64,000 nt of DNA from Escherichia coli. GTDB taxonomy: Bacteria; Pseudomonadota; Gammaproteobacteria; Enterobacterales; Enterobacteriaceae. The notes beneath the pieces were generated by a model. It was not told where the DNA came from, did not search any database, and saw only the letters and a program-made list of their open reading frames with translations. Position numbers and translations under genes: made by a program. Below, in pieces: positions 40,607 to 51,092 of this stretch. Where the stretch lies: positions 3,410,001-3,474,000 of the forward strand of contig CP089930.1 of assembly GCA_021307345.1 (NCBI GenBank), read 5' to 3'. The first letter of the stretch is position 1. Each line of letters begins with the position of its first letter.

Positions 40607-43456
40607 TTGAAATACCTTGCTTCTTTTCGCACAACCCTGAAAGTCTCGCGCTATATGTTCAGAGCATTGGCGTTATTGCTCTGGTTGCTGATTGCTTTTT
40701 CATCAGTGTTTTATATCGTCAATGCCCTGCATCAGCGAGAATCAGAGATTCGTCAGGAATTTAACCTGAGTTCCGATCAGGCTCAGCGGTTTATTCAGCG
40801 CACTTCTGACGTGATGAAAGAGCTGAAGTACATTGCTGAAAATCGCTTATCTGTAGAAAACGGCGTGCTTTCCCCGCGTGGGCGAGAAACGCAAGCGGAT
40901 GTGCCGGTGTTCGAACCATTGTTTGCCGATTCCGACTGTTCCGCGATGAGTAACACCTGGCGTGGCTCTCTGGAGTCACTGGCGTGGTTTATGCGCTACT
41001 GGCGCGATAATTTTTCTGCGGCTTACGATCTCAACCGCGTATTTTTGATCGGCAGCGATAACCTCTGCATGGCAAACTTTGGCCTGCGTGATATGCCGGT
41101 TGAACGCGACACCGCCCTGAAAGCTCTGCATGAGCGCATCAATAAGTATCGTAATGCTCCGCAGGATGACAGCGGCAGCAACCTTTATTGGATCAGCGAA
41201 GGCCCGCGTCCTGGCGTTGGATATTTTTACGCGCTGACGCCGGTGTATCTGGCGAACCGTTTGCAGGCCTTGCTGGGCGTTGAACAAACCATTCGGATGG
41301 AGAACTTCTTCTTACCAGGTACATTACCGATGGGGGTTACTATCCTTGATGAGAATGGTCATACCCTGATTTCGTTGACCGGACCAGAAAGCAAAATCGA
41401 GGCTGAACCGCGTTGGATGCAGGAACGTTCCTGGTTTGGTTATACACCAGGCTTCCATGAGCTGGTGCTGAAGAAAAATCTGCCGCCATCATCGTTAAGT
41501 ATTGTTTACTCGGTGCCCGTAGATCAGGTGCTGGAACGCATTCGTATGCTGATACTTAACGCTATTTTGCTGAATGTGATTGCTGGTGCGGCGCTTTTCA
41601 CCCTCGCGCGGATGTACGAGCGGCGTATTTTCATTCCGGCAGAAAGTGACGCCCAGCGTCTGGAAGAACACGAGCAGTTTAATCGTAAGATTGTCGCCTC
41701 CGCACCGGTGGGGATCTGTATTTTGCGCACCGCTGATGGCGTCAATATTTTGAGTAACGAACTGGCGCATACCTATCTCAACATGCTTACGCATGAGGAT
41801 CGCCAGCGGCTGACGCAAATTATCTGCGGGCAGCAGGTCAATTTTGTCGATGTCCTGACCAGCAACAATACTAATCTGCAAATCAGCTTTGTTCATTCTC
41901 GCTATCGTAATGAAAACGTGGCGATTTGCGTACTGGTCGATGTTTCTTCGCGCGTGAAGATGGAAGAGTCGTTGCAAGAGATGGCGCAGGCAGCAGAACA
42001 GGCGAGTCAGTCGAAATCGATGTTCCTTGCTACCGTCAGCCACGAGTTGCGAACGCCGCTGTATGGCATTATCGGTAACCTGGATCTGTTGCAAACCAAA
42101 GAGTTGCCGAAAGGCGTTGACCGTCTGGTGACGGCAATGAATAACTCTTCCAGCCTGCTGTTGAAAATTATCAGCGACATTCTCGATTTCTCGAAGATTG
42201 AATCGGAACAGTTAAAGATAGAGCCACGTGAGTTTTCACCGCGTGAAGTGATGAACCATATCACCGCCAACTATTTGCCGCTGGTGGTGCGAAAGCAGCT
42301 TGGTTTGTACTGCTTTATTGAACCGGATGTGCCGGTAGCTTTAAACGGCGATCCGATGCGTTTACAGCAGGTTATCTCCAATCTGTTGAGTAACGCCATT
42401 AAATTTACCGATACCGGCTGCATTGTTCTGCATGTCCGTGCTGATGGTGATTATCTTTCTATTCGTGTTCGCGATACTGGCGTGGGTATTCCGGCGAAAG
42501 AAGTGGTGCGGCTTTTTGATCCCTTCTTCCAGGTAGGGACGGGCGTACAGCGTAACTTCCAGGGAACCGGTCTGGGGCTGGCGATTTGTGAAAAATTGAT
42601 CAGCATGATGGACGGTGACATCTCGGTGGAGTCTGAACCAGGCATGGGAAGCCAGTTTACGGTGCGTATTCCGCTGTATGGTGCGCAATATCCACATAAA
42701 AAAGGTGTCGAAGGATTAACGGGTAAACGCTGCTGGTTGGCGGTACGTAATGCGTCACTATGCCAGTTTATCGAAACCAGTTTGCAGCGCAGTGGTGTAA
42801 TCGTTACAACATACGAAGGTCAGGAACCCTCACCAGAGGATGTGTTGATTACGGATGAGGCGCTGAGCGAAAAATGGCAGGGTAGAGCGGTGGTGACGTT
42901 CTGCCGTCGGCATATTGGTATTCCGCTGGAGAAAGCGCCCGGTGAGTGGGTGCATAGCGTCGCCTCGTCGCATGAACTGCCTGTGCTACTGGCGCGTATC
43001 TATCGGATAGAAATTGAAAATGATGATCCTGCCAACGTTCTGCCATTGATGGACAAAGATTCCACCAGCAATGACGACATGATGATTCTGGTGGTTGACG
43101 ATCATCCGATTAACCGTCGCTTACTAGCCGATCAGCTCGGATCGTTGGGTTATCAGTGTAAAACGGCAAATGATGGCGTCGATGCGCTTAATGTACTAAG
43201 CAAGAATCATATCGATATCGTGCTTAGCGACGTCAACATGCCGAATATGGACGGTTACCGGTTAACGCAACGTATTCGTCAGTTAGGGCTAACGTTGCCG
43301 GTAATCGGGGTGACTGCCAATGCGTTGGCTGAAGAGAAGCAGCGGTGTCTGGAGTCCGGGATGGATAGCTGTCTGTCGAAGCCCGTGACGCTGGATGTCA
43401 TAAAACAGACGCTGACGATGTATGCCGAGAGGGTCAGGAAAGCGCGGAAATCGTAG
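40607..43456 (+). CDS. rcsC: Hybrid sensor kinase RcsC
   Basis: 949-residue hub of the Rcs envelope-stress phosphorelay. An N-terminal membrane span (about residues 20-40), large periplasmic domain and second span (MLILNAILLNVIAGAALFTL) precede a PAS-like region, the H-box FLATVSHELRTPLYG, the ATPase domain (GTGLGLAICEKL) and a C-terminal receiver (VVDDHPINRR; phospho-Asp in IVLSDVNMPNMDG). Phosphate moves from RcsC to RcsD to RcsB. The start is TTG 40607, which restores the K-12 length (MKYLASFRTT). A small GC hairpin overlaps the ribosome-binding region, so translation is probably weak. Confidence 0.96.
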   Translation: MKYLASFRTTLKVSRYMFRALALLLWLLIAFSSVFYIVNALHQRESEIRQEFNLSSDQAQRFIQRTSDVMKELKYIAENRLSVENGVLSPRGRETQADVPVFEPLFADSDCSAMSNTWRGSLESLAWFMRYWRDNFSAAYDLNRVFLIGSDNLCMANFGLRDMPVERDTALKALHERINKYRNAPQDDSGSNLYWISEGPRPGVGYFYALTPVYLANRLQALLGVEQTIRMENFFLPGTLPMGVTILDENGHTLISLTGPESKIEAEPRWMQERSWFGYTPGFHELVLKKNLPPSSLSIVYSVPVDQVLERIRMLILNAILLNVIAGAALFTLARMYERRIFIPAESDAQRLEEHEQFNRKIVASAPVGICILRTADGVNILSNELAHTYLNMLTHEDRQRLTQIICGQQVNFVDVLTSNNTNLQISFVHSRYRNENVAICVLVDVSSRVKMEESLQEMAQAAEQASQSKSMFLATVSHELRTPLYGIIGNLDLLQTKELPKGVDRLVTAMNNSSSLLLKIISDILDFSKIESEQLKIEPREFSPREVMNHITANYLPLVVRKQLGLYCFIEPDVPVALNGDPMRLQQVISNLLSNAIKFTDTGCIVLHVRADGDYLSIRVRDTGVGIPAKEVVRLFDPFFQVGTGVQRNFQGTGLGLAICEKLISMMDGDISVESEPGMGSQFTVRIPLYGAQYPHKKGVEGLTGKRCWLAVRNASLCQFIETSLQRSGVIVTTYEGQEPSPEDVLITDEALSEKWQGRAVVTFCRRHIGIPLEKAPGEWVHSVASSHELPVLLARIYRIEIENDDPANVLPLMDKDSTSNDDMMILVVDDHPINRRLLADQLGSLGYQCKTANDGVDALNVLSKNHIDIVLSDVNMPNMDGYRLTQRIRQLGLTLPVIGVTANALAEEKQRCLESGMDSCLSKPVTLDVIKQTLTMYAERVRKARKS

Positions 43457-43473
43457 GAGCGGTCGGAGCAAAA

Positions 43474-43574
43474 GCCTGATGCGACGCTGGCGCGTCTTAT
43501 CAGGCCTACGTTTGTGCAGTGTATTGAAATATTGGGATTTGTAGGCCGGATAAGGCGTTCACGCCGCATCCGGC
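43474..43574. repeat. BIME: two REP palindromes between rcsC and rcsB
   Basis: REP 1 at 43474-43505 (GCCTGATGCGACGC ... GCGTCTTATCAGGC) and REP 2 at 43545-43574 (GCCGGATAAGGCG ... CGCCGCATCCGGC), in the space between the convergent genes. Confidence 0.9.
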
Positions 43575-43603
43575 GGTCGGTGCTTATCTGGCCTGTCGGG
43601 AGA

Positions 43604-44254
43604 TTACTCTTTATCTGCTGGGCTTAAGGTCACAGAAGAGAGATAGTTCAGCAGGGCGATATCGTTCTCGACACCCAACTTCATCATCGCGGATTTCTTC
43701 TGGCTGCTGATGGTTTTGATGCTACGGTTGAGCTTTTTAGCAATCTCTGTAACCAGAAAACCTTCTGCAAACAGGCGCAGTACTTCACTCTCTTTAGGTG
43801 AGAGACGCTTGTCGCCGTAACCACTGGCGCTGATTTTCTCCAGCAGACGAGATACGCTTTCCGGAGTAAATTTCTTGCCTTTTTGCAGCGCGGCGAGTGC
43901 TTTTGGCAGATCAGTAGGCGCGCCTTGCTTCAGGACGATTCCTTCGATATCCAGATCCAGTACCGCGCTAAGAATTGCCGGGTTGTTGTTCATGGTCAGA
44001 ACAATGATCGACAGGCTAGGGAAATGACGCTTGATGTATTTGATCAAGGTGATCCCGTCACCGTATTTATCTCCAGGCATGGAGAGATCGGTAATCAACA
44101 CGTGCGCATCCAGTTTCGGCAGGTTGTTGATCAGTGCTGTGGAATCTTCAAATTCGCCGACAACATTCACCCACTCAATTTGCTCAAGTGATTTGCGAAT
44201 ACCGAACAGTACTATCGGATGGTCATCGGCAATAATTACGTTCATATTGTTCAT
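43604..44254 (-). CDS. rcsB: Response regulator RcsB
   Basis: 216-residue NarL/FixJ-type regulator. Receiver domain with Asp56 (HVLITDLSMPGD), linker, and LuxR-type helix-turn-helix (LSPKESEVLRLFAEGFLVTE then IAKKLNRSIKTISSQKKSAM). It controls capsule, motility, rprA and other genes, alone or with RcsA, GadE or BglJ. I start at ATG 44254 (MNNMNVIIADD), the known start, 16 bp after rcsD; the frame is open 37 codons into rcsD. Confidence 0.98.
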   Translation of the reverse strand: MNNMNVIIADDHPIVLFGIRKSLEQIEWVNVVGEFEDSTALINNLPKLDAHVLITDLSMPGDKYGDGITLIKYIKRHFPSLSIIVLTMNNNPAILSAVLDLDIEGIVLKQGAPTDLPKALAALQKGKKFTPESVSRLLEKISASGYGDKRLSPKESEVLRLFAEGFLVTEIAKKLNRSIKTISSQKKSAMMKLGVENDIALLNYLSSVTLSPADKE

Positions 44255-44270
44255 GTAATAGGCTACCTTG

Positions 44271-46943
44271 CTACAGCAAGCTCTTGACATAGCTGTCAAT
44301 GTCGCTGATGTATTTTTCTGTTCCTGGGACATCCTTCTCGCGAATAAGATGTTCCAGCGTTTCACATAACTGCTTGCCGGGTACCAGATTTAGCATGGCA
44401 AACACGCCTTTAAGACGATGAGCCGTTTGGGCTAATGCAGCAAAGTCACTGGTTGCTGCTTCAGTATACAGCCTCTTAACATCATCCGGTACTGTGTCTA
44501 CAAAGAGCGCATAATAGCCGCTGGCATGGAGTTGTGCATTTTCATCTCCACCCATAGGCGATTCTGTCACCTCTTCCTGCGCCAGTTGCACTTCAATTAA
44601 TTGTAAGACCGCTTCCTGCATAGCATTGCTCATATTGAAGTTGACGCACAATTGACCAGGCCCAATTTCCCGTACGCCAGACTCATCATCGCTTAAAAGC
44701 AAGCCAGAGGCAGTAAGATTAGACGGATTATCCGTTAAAAAGATATCATAATCCTGACTAATTAATCTTTCATCGGGTGTGATACAGGTTGCACCCCAAT
44801 TTTCTAACTGGCGAGTGACAATATTCCGAATTTCTGTGGAAGTTACATCCACCATCACGGTGACATCATCCAGTAAACGTTCTTCTTCCTCTTCAACGTC
44901 CGGGGTAGCAGGGAGCATTTTTATATGCACGGAGTATCGTGTGCCAAGCCCGTCCCGCGTTTTAATATTTAAATGACCGCCCAGTTTTCGCGCTAGTTGA
45001 TCACTTAACCAGAATGCCAGCGGGTTCGCCTTGCCATAGCGATCGCTTTGGGTCTGGTTGATGAACGGGAAGTGCAAATTATCCATTTCATGAATACTTA
45101 CACCATCTCCGGTGTCAAGAATGCGGAAAGTCAGACGTTCGTCAGAGGATTCATCCTGATCAACCTCAAGGGTAATTTTCCCCAGTTGCGTTGAGGTGAC
45201 GGCATATTGCATCAACAGCAGCAAAATACGGCGTAAAGCATCGCGATCGCCACGGCGCATATCGTGTGCTTTCAGATGATTGTTAATCAGCAGTTGCAGG
45301 CCTTTGCGTTTCATTGCTGGTAGCACTGCGGGCACTACTTCATCGATTAAATCCTGTACGGAGAAAAGCTCGGTCTCGCTCTTCCAGCTATCGTCCGCAA
45401 GAATATTCGCTAGCTGAATTTCATCGACCAGGCGCACCAGCACATCAGCCTGATTTGCCAGTTGTTTGCTTTCCGGGGAGTTGAGTTTAGCCGCACTCTC
45501 CGCCAGTGACCGTGCGGGTTCTTTCAGCGCATCGCCAATGTTTTGCATAAAGGCCATCCGGCCCTGCTGGTTTTTCTCATACAGGCGCTGCGCCTGCTTG
45601 AGTTTCTTGTTCACCAGCACCTCGCGATCCTGATCGCGAATGATGAAGATTTGCGTACGCGGCGCTATCTGGCTGCGGAACATGCGAATTTCATACAGCT
45701 CGTTATTGACGGTCGCCTGAATAATCCCCTGATGCTGTTCTGCCATGGTGGTGATGTTTTGCAGATTCAAATGCGGCAGCAGATGGTCGGCAATCTTATT
45801 GCTGATAACTGTGCGATTCGATTCCTGATCGTGAACCAGCAGACCGAGTGGCAGCAGTGACACAATCTCTTCATTTATTGCTCGCAAAATACGCAGTTCG
45901 TTATTCACTGCGGTGCTGGGAACGCTTTCTGTGCTGCGCCCGGAGAAATGGCGAAAGGTGGTGTAACCAAAAAGCGCCAGTGCCAGCAAACCGATATTCA
46001 GCAGCAGTGGCAGCAGAATGTTTTGCAATGTATCCAGCAGCAAAGTGCCGTAAGGAACCTGCCAGACCAGCCGCATATCGGTGGAGTTGAGCGCCGAAGA
46101 GATTTCAATCTTCGAACTATTAAAGTTAATGCTGACGCTATCCGTTGCTTCTTTCTCATTATTATTGTTACCCGCAGTACCTGCTTCTGGTTCAAGACGG
46201 AAGCTATCCAGCGGCATCCCTGGCGGGATTAAATCATTAATAGGCAGATCAAATGCAACCACTGTTGCCAGATGTCCCAGCTGGTTAAAGGTTGTACGCA
46301 AGGTAAAATAATGACCGTTCTGCCAGGCAAGACGGCGCAGGTTAGAAAAACTTTCACGTTCATCCAGGGCATTAGCCTGCTGCAGCATCTCCGCGCGACG
46401 AGAATCAACAATGTCACTGACAGTCGATTCTTTAAATCCGGAGGTGAGATCTTTTAACGGCAGGGTCGAGATAAGAATCAGGCTGTTATCCTGACCGTTC
46501 AGATAATACATCGACCACGGTACATTTTCTGCGCCCCATAATGTGTCCAGATAAGTAGACATTCGTTGGGTCATCTCAAGCGTTGAGTTGTCGTGAGAAC
46601 CAAAGATCAGGGCTTCTGTTTTGCGACGCGGTTTTTCCAGATAGTAGACATCCTGTTTCAGACGCGTCTCTTGCAAACTTTCACTGGTGGAAGGTGAAGT
46701 CGTTGCAGCGATGTTGTCGTAGATCTGCCAGGTCACGTAACGCCAGGTATCGACGCGCTTTTGTATAGCATGAGTAATGTCGACAATCTGGTAGCTTTTA
46801 TCTTTCAGCCAGGCGTTGACTGCGCTTTGTACCATTACACCCATCATCACCAGCAACACAATGATCAACAGTAAAAAGAAGCGGGTAATGCTCCCCGGTA
46901 GGAGTGAAAAGCGGGTCGTGGCCGTTGTCTCTTTCTGACGCAT
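44271..46943 (-). CDS. rcsD: Phosphotransferase RcsD
   Basis: 890-residue membrane intermediate of the Rcs relay. Spans at about 18-40 (FFLLLIIVLLVMMGVMV) and 305-325 enclose a periplasmic domain. Next come a kinase-like region lacking the conserved H-box histidine and a C-terminal HPt domain with the phospho-histidine in AQTAHRLKGVFAML. Upstream of rcsB in the same direction; its 3' part is known to carry an additional rcsB promoter. Confidence 0.97.
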   Translation of the reverse strand: MRQKETTATTRFSLLPGSITRFFLLLIIVLLVMMGVMVQSAVNAWLKDKSYQIVDITHAIQKRVDTWRYVTWQIYDNIAATTSPSTSESLQETRLKQDVYYLEKPRRKTEALIFGSHDNSTLEMTQRMSTYLDTLWGAENVPWSMYYLNGQDNSLILISTLPLKDLTSGFKESTVSDIVDSRRAEMLQQANALDERESFSNLRRLAWQNGHYFTLRTTFNQLGHLATVVAFDLPINDLIPPGMPLDSFRLEPEAGTAGNNNNEKEATDSVSINFNSSKIEISSALNSTDMRLVWQVPYGTLLLDTLQNILLPLLLNIGLLALALFGYTTFRHFSGRSTESVPSTAVNNELRILRAINEEIVSLLPLGLLVHDQESNRTVISNKIADHLLPHLNLQNITTMAEQHQGIIQATVNNELYEIRMFRSQIAPRTQIFIIRDQDREVLVNKKLKQAQRLYEKNQQGRMAFMQNIGDALKEPARSLAESAAKLNSPESKQLANQADVLVRLVDEIQLANILADDSWKSETELFSVQDLIDEVVPAVLPAMKRKGLQLLINNHLKAHDMRRGDRDALRRILLLLMQYAVTSTQLGKITLEVDQDESSDERLTFRILDTGDGVSIHEMDNLHFPFINQTQSDRYGKANPLAFWLSDQLARKLGGHLNIKTRDGLGTRYSVHIKMLPATPDVEEEEERLLDDVTVMVDVTSTEIRNIVTRQLENWGATCITPDERLISQDYDIFLTDNPSNLTASGLLLSDDESGVREIGPGQLCVNFNMSNAMQEAVLQLIEVQLAQEEVTESPMGGDENAQLHASGYYALFVDTVPDDVKRLYTEAATSDFAALAQTAHRLKGVFAMLNLVPGKQLCETLEHLIREKDVPGTEKYISDIDSYVKSLL

Positions 46944-47253
46944 TCGTGTTTATGACCTGTTAAAACTTCGCGAAGTGATAGGGCAGTATAAAGGGTACAG
47001 TGCGAAATTCCAGACTATTACCCGATAGATGATTCTCTCTTCCTCAACGATATGTCTCGTTCTGCCAGATGAGAAATAGATGTACACACCGCATTCTGCT
47101 GTACAAATAATCTGCAAAAAAGAAGAGCGAAATTAATTACGGATAAAGAAAAGATGGCGGGAATTATATCTTGTTAATTTTTTGTGAATTATTAACAAGC
47201 GTTATAATTTTCCAGCGGTAGTACAAAAAAATAAAAGTTGTGTAAAGAAGGGT
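46944..47253. other. Gap upstream of rcsD
   Basis: 310 bp between rcsD and micF. No gene is supported; the rcsD promoter is expected here. The sequence is AT-rich towards micF, including TTGTTAATTTTTTGTGAATTA-like runs. Confidence 0.4.
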
Positions 47254-47346
47254 AAAAAAAACCGGATGCGAGGCATCCGGTTGAAATAGGGGTAAACAGA
47301 CATTCAGAAATGAATGACGGTAATAAATAAAGTTAATGATGATAGC
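47254..47346 (-). ncRNA. micF: MicF antisense RNA
   Basis: 93-nt Hfq-binding RNA transcribed away from ompC. It starts GCTATCATCATTAAC, whose 5' part pairs with the ompF mRNA start region. It ends in the hairpin ACCGGATGC-CTC-GCATCCGGT followed by T-runs. It represses OmpF synthesis under high osmolarity, heat or SoxS/MarA/Rob induction. Compared with my recollection of K-12, one terminator base differs (CATCCGG instead of CATTCGG) and makes the stem perfectly paired. Confidence 0.93.
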
Positions 47347-47501
47347 GAGACATATTTTAGTTGCGAGTGAAGATTTTGTTTTGGCATTCAGTGCTATCAA
47401 GTACTTAAGAATAAGTTATTGATTTTAACCTTGAATTATTATTGCTTGATGTTAGGTGCTTATTTCGCCAATCATCAAGAATCTTAAAAAGTTCCATCAT
47501 A

Positions 47502-47561
47502 TTTACATTTTGAAACATCTATAGCGACAAATGAAACATCTTAAAAGTTTTAGTATCATAT
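47502..47561 (+). promoter_or_regulatory. Three OmpR boxes upstream of ompC/micF
   Basis: Three successive 20-bp units, TTTACATTTTGAAACATC.., ..AAATGAAACATCTT and AAAAGTTTTAGTATCAT.., about 120-180 bp before the ompC start. They match the known C1-C2-C3 OmpR-phosphate sites that activate ompC at high osmolarity. Confidence 0.75.
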
Positions 47562-47665
47562 TCGTGTTGGATTATTCTGCATTTTTGGGGAGAATGGACT
47601 TGCCGACTGATTAATGAGGGTTAATCAGTATGCAGTGGCATAAAAAAGCAAATAAAGGCATATAA

Positions 47666-48787
<1,122 letters not shown>

Positions 48788-48805
48788 TCTCGATTTATAT
48801 CGAAC

Positions 48806-48828
48806 AAAGGGCCTGCGGGCCCTTTTTT
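48806..48828 (+). terminator. ompC terminator
   Basis: AAAGGGCC-TGCG-GGCCCTTT stem with a T6 run, 18 bp after the stop codon. Strong rho-independent form. Confidence 0.88.
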
Positions 48829-48898
48829 CATTGTTTTCAGCGTACAAACGCAGTTTTTTGGTGTACTCTTGCGACCGTTCGCATGAGGATAATCACGT

Positions 48899-49954
48899 AT
48901 GGAAATAAGCTTTACCCGCATGGCATTGCTGGCTGCCGCGCTCTTCTTTGTTGGTTGCGATCAAAAAACACAACCCGCCAAACCCCACGCTACTGAAGTT
49001 ACCGTTCTTGAAGGCAAAACGATGGGAACCTTCTGGCGTGCCAGCATCCCTGGCATTGACGCCAAACGCAGTGCTGAACTTAAAGAGAAGATTCAGACCC
49101 AGCTGAACGCCGACGATCAGCTGCTTTCGACCTATAAAAAAGACTCCGCGCTGATGCGCTTTAACGATTCGAAAAGTTTGTCACCGTGGCCGGTAAGTGA
49201 AGCGATGGCCGATATCATCACCACCTCGCTGCGCATTGGCGCCAAAACCGATGGCGCGATGGATATTACTGTCGGGCCGCTGGTGAATCTGTGGGGCTTT
49301 GGCCCGGAACAACAGCCGGTACAAATCCCGAACCAGGAACAGATCGACGCGATGAAAGCCAAAACAGGTTTGCAGCACCTGACGGTCATTAATCAGTCGC
49401 ATCAGCAATATCTGCAAAAAGATCTGCCGGATTTATATGTCGATCTCTCCACCGTCGGCGAAGGTTATGCGGCAGATCATCTGGCACGCTTAATGGAGCA
49501 GGAAGGTATTTCCCGCTATCTGGTGTCGGTGGGGGGCGCGCTGAACAGCCGTGGCATGAACGGCGAAGAGCAGCCGTGGCGAGTGGCGATCCAAAAACCG
49601 ACCGATAAAGAAAACGCGGTTCAGGCCGTGGTGGATATCAACGGTCACGGGATTAGCACCTCCGGCAGCTATCGCAACTATTACGAACTGGACGGCAAAC
49701 GCCTTTCCCATGTTATCGATCCGCAAACCGGGCGTCCCATTGAACACAATCTGGTCTCCGTGACGGTGATTGCCCCGACGGCGCTGGAAGCCGATGCCTG
49801 GGATACAGGTTTGATGGTGCTTGGGCCGGAGAAAGCCAAAGAAGTCGTTCGTCGGGAAGGGCTGGCGGTCTATATGATCACCAAAGAGGGCGATAGCTTT
49901 AAAACCTGGATGTCGCCGCAGTTTAAAGGCTTCCTTATTAGCGAAAAAAATTAA
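48899..49954 (+). CDS. apbE: FAD:protein FMN transferase
   Basis: 351-residue periplasmic lipoprotein. The lipobox LFFVGC gives lipidated Cys19. The ApbE domain carries KTMGTFWRASI, VDLSTVGEGYAADHL, VSVGGALNSRG and the metal-binding HVIDPQTGRP. It attaches FMN covalently to threonines of Rnf/Nqr-type proteins. Its last codons overlap the Ada box of the following gene. Confidence 0.96.
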   Translation: MEISFTRMALLAAALFFVGCDQKTQPAKPHATEVTVLEGKTMGTFWRASIPGIDAKRSAELKEKIQTQLNADDQLLSTYKKDSALMRFNDSKSLSPWPVSEAMADIITTSLRIGAKTDGAMDITVGPLVNLWGFGPEQQPVQIPNQEQIDAMKAKTGLQHLTVINQSHQQYLQKDLPDLYVDLSTVGEGYAADHLARLMEQEGISRYLVSVGGALNSRGMNGEEQPWRVAIQKPTDKENAVQAVVDINGHGISTSGSYRNYYELDGKRLSHVIDPQTGRPIEHNLVSVTVIAPTALEADAWDTGLMVLGPEKAKEVVRREGLAVYMITKEGDSFKTWMSPQFKGFLISEKN

Positions 49955-49961
49955 AGCGCAA
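49949..49961 (+). promoter_or_regulatory. Ada box of the ada-alkB operon
   Basis: AAT-TAAAGC-GCAA, the AAT-N6-GCAA arrangement required for methylated Ada binding. It overlaps the apbE stop codon (TAA at 49952-49954), 66 bp upstream of ada. Confidence 0.85.
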
Positions 49962-50024
49962 GATTGTTGGTTTTTGCGCGATGGTGACCGGGCAGACTAA
50001 AGGCTATCCTTAACCAGGGAGCTG

Positions 50025-51092
50025 ATGATGAAAAACGCCACACGCTTAACTGATGATCAACGCTGGCAATCTGTCTTAGCCCGCGACCCGAACGCCGACG
50101 GCGAATTTGTCTTCGCCGTGCGCACCACGGGCATCTTTTGCCGTCCGTCTTGCCGCGCCAGACATGCCTTGCGGGAAAACGTTTCTTTCTATACGGATGC
50201 CAGCGAGGCGCTTGCCGCTGGCTTTCGCCCCTGCAAACGTTGTCAGCCAGACAAAGCCAATCCCCAGCAACATCGCCTTGATAAAATTACCCACGCCTGC
50301 CGACTGCTGGAACAGGAAACGCCTGTAACGCTGGAAGCCTTAGCCGACCAGGTGGCGATGAGTCCGTTCCATTTGCATCGATTGTTTAAAGCGACGACCG
50401 GAATGACGCCTAAAGCCTGGCAGCAGGCCTGGCGCGCTCGTCGTTTACGGGAATCTCTGGCAAAAGGGGAGAGCGTGACTCAGGCGATTCTCAATGCCGG
50501 ATTCCCCGACGGCAGCAGTTACTACCGTAAAGCCGATGAAACGCTGGGCATGACGGCTAAACAGTTTCGTCACGGTGGCGAAAGCCTGGCTGTGCGTTAT
50601 GCGCTGGCTGATTGTGAGCTGGGTCGTTGCCTGGTGGCAGAAAGCGAGCGGGGGATTTGCGCGATATTACTGGGTGATGATGACGCGACGTTAATCAGTG
50701 AACTGCGGCAGATGTTTCCCGCTGCCAGCGACGAACCGGCGGGTGAGGAATTTCAGCAACGCCTACGCGAAGTGATCGCCAGCCTCAATCAGCGCGATAC
50801 GCTGCTGACGTTGCCGCTGGATATTCGCGGCACCGCTTTTCAACAGCAAGTCTGGCAGGCGCTGCGTACCATTCCTTGCGGTGAAACTGTGAGTTATCAG
50901 CAACTGGCAAACACCATCGGCAAACCGAAAGCGGTACGTGCCGTGGCAAGTGCCTGCGCCGCCAATAAGTTAGCGATCGTTATACCTTGTCATCGGGTGG
51001 TACGTGGTGATGGCACACTTTCCGGTTACCGCTGGGGGGTTTCGCGTAAAGCACAGTTGCTACGCCGTGAAGCTGAAAACGAGGAAAAATAA
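50025..51092 (+). CDS. ada: Bifunctional alkylation repair protein and transcription activator Ada
   Basis: 354-355 residues depending on which of two adjacent ATGs is used (50025 or 50028). The N-terminal zinc domain takes methyl groups from phosphotriesters on Cys38 (TGIFCRPSCRARH; CKRCQPDK). An AraC-type helix-turn-helix (SPFHLHRLFKATTGMTPKAW) follows. The C-terminal methyltransferase accepts O6-methylguanine methyl on the cysteine in VIPCHRVV. N-terminal methylation turns Ada into the activator of ada-alkB, alkA and aidB. The stop overlaps the alkB start (TAATG). Confidence 0.97.
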   Translation: MMKNATRLTDDQRWQSVLARDPNADGEFVFAVRTTGIFCRPSCRARHALRENVSFYTDASEALAAGFRPCKRCQPDKANPQQHRLDKITHACRLLEQETPVTLEALADQVAMSPFHLHRLFKATTGMTPKAWQQAWRARRLRESLAKGESVTQAILNAGFPDGSSYYRKADETLGMTAKQFRHGGESLAVRYALADCELGRCLVAESERGICAILLGDDDATLISELRQMFPAASDEPAGEEFQQRLREVIASLNQRDTLLTLPLDIRGTAFQQQVWQALRTIPCGETVSYQQLANTIGKPKAVRAVASACAANKLAIVIPCHRVVRGDGTLSGYRWGVSRKAQLLRREAENEEK

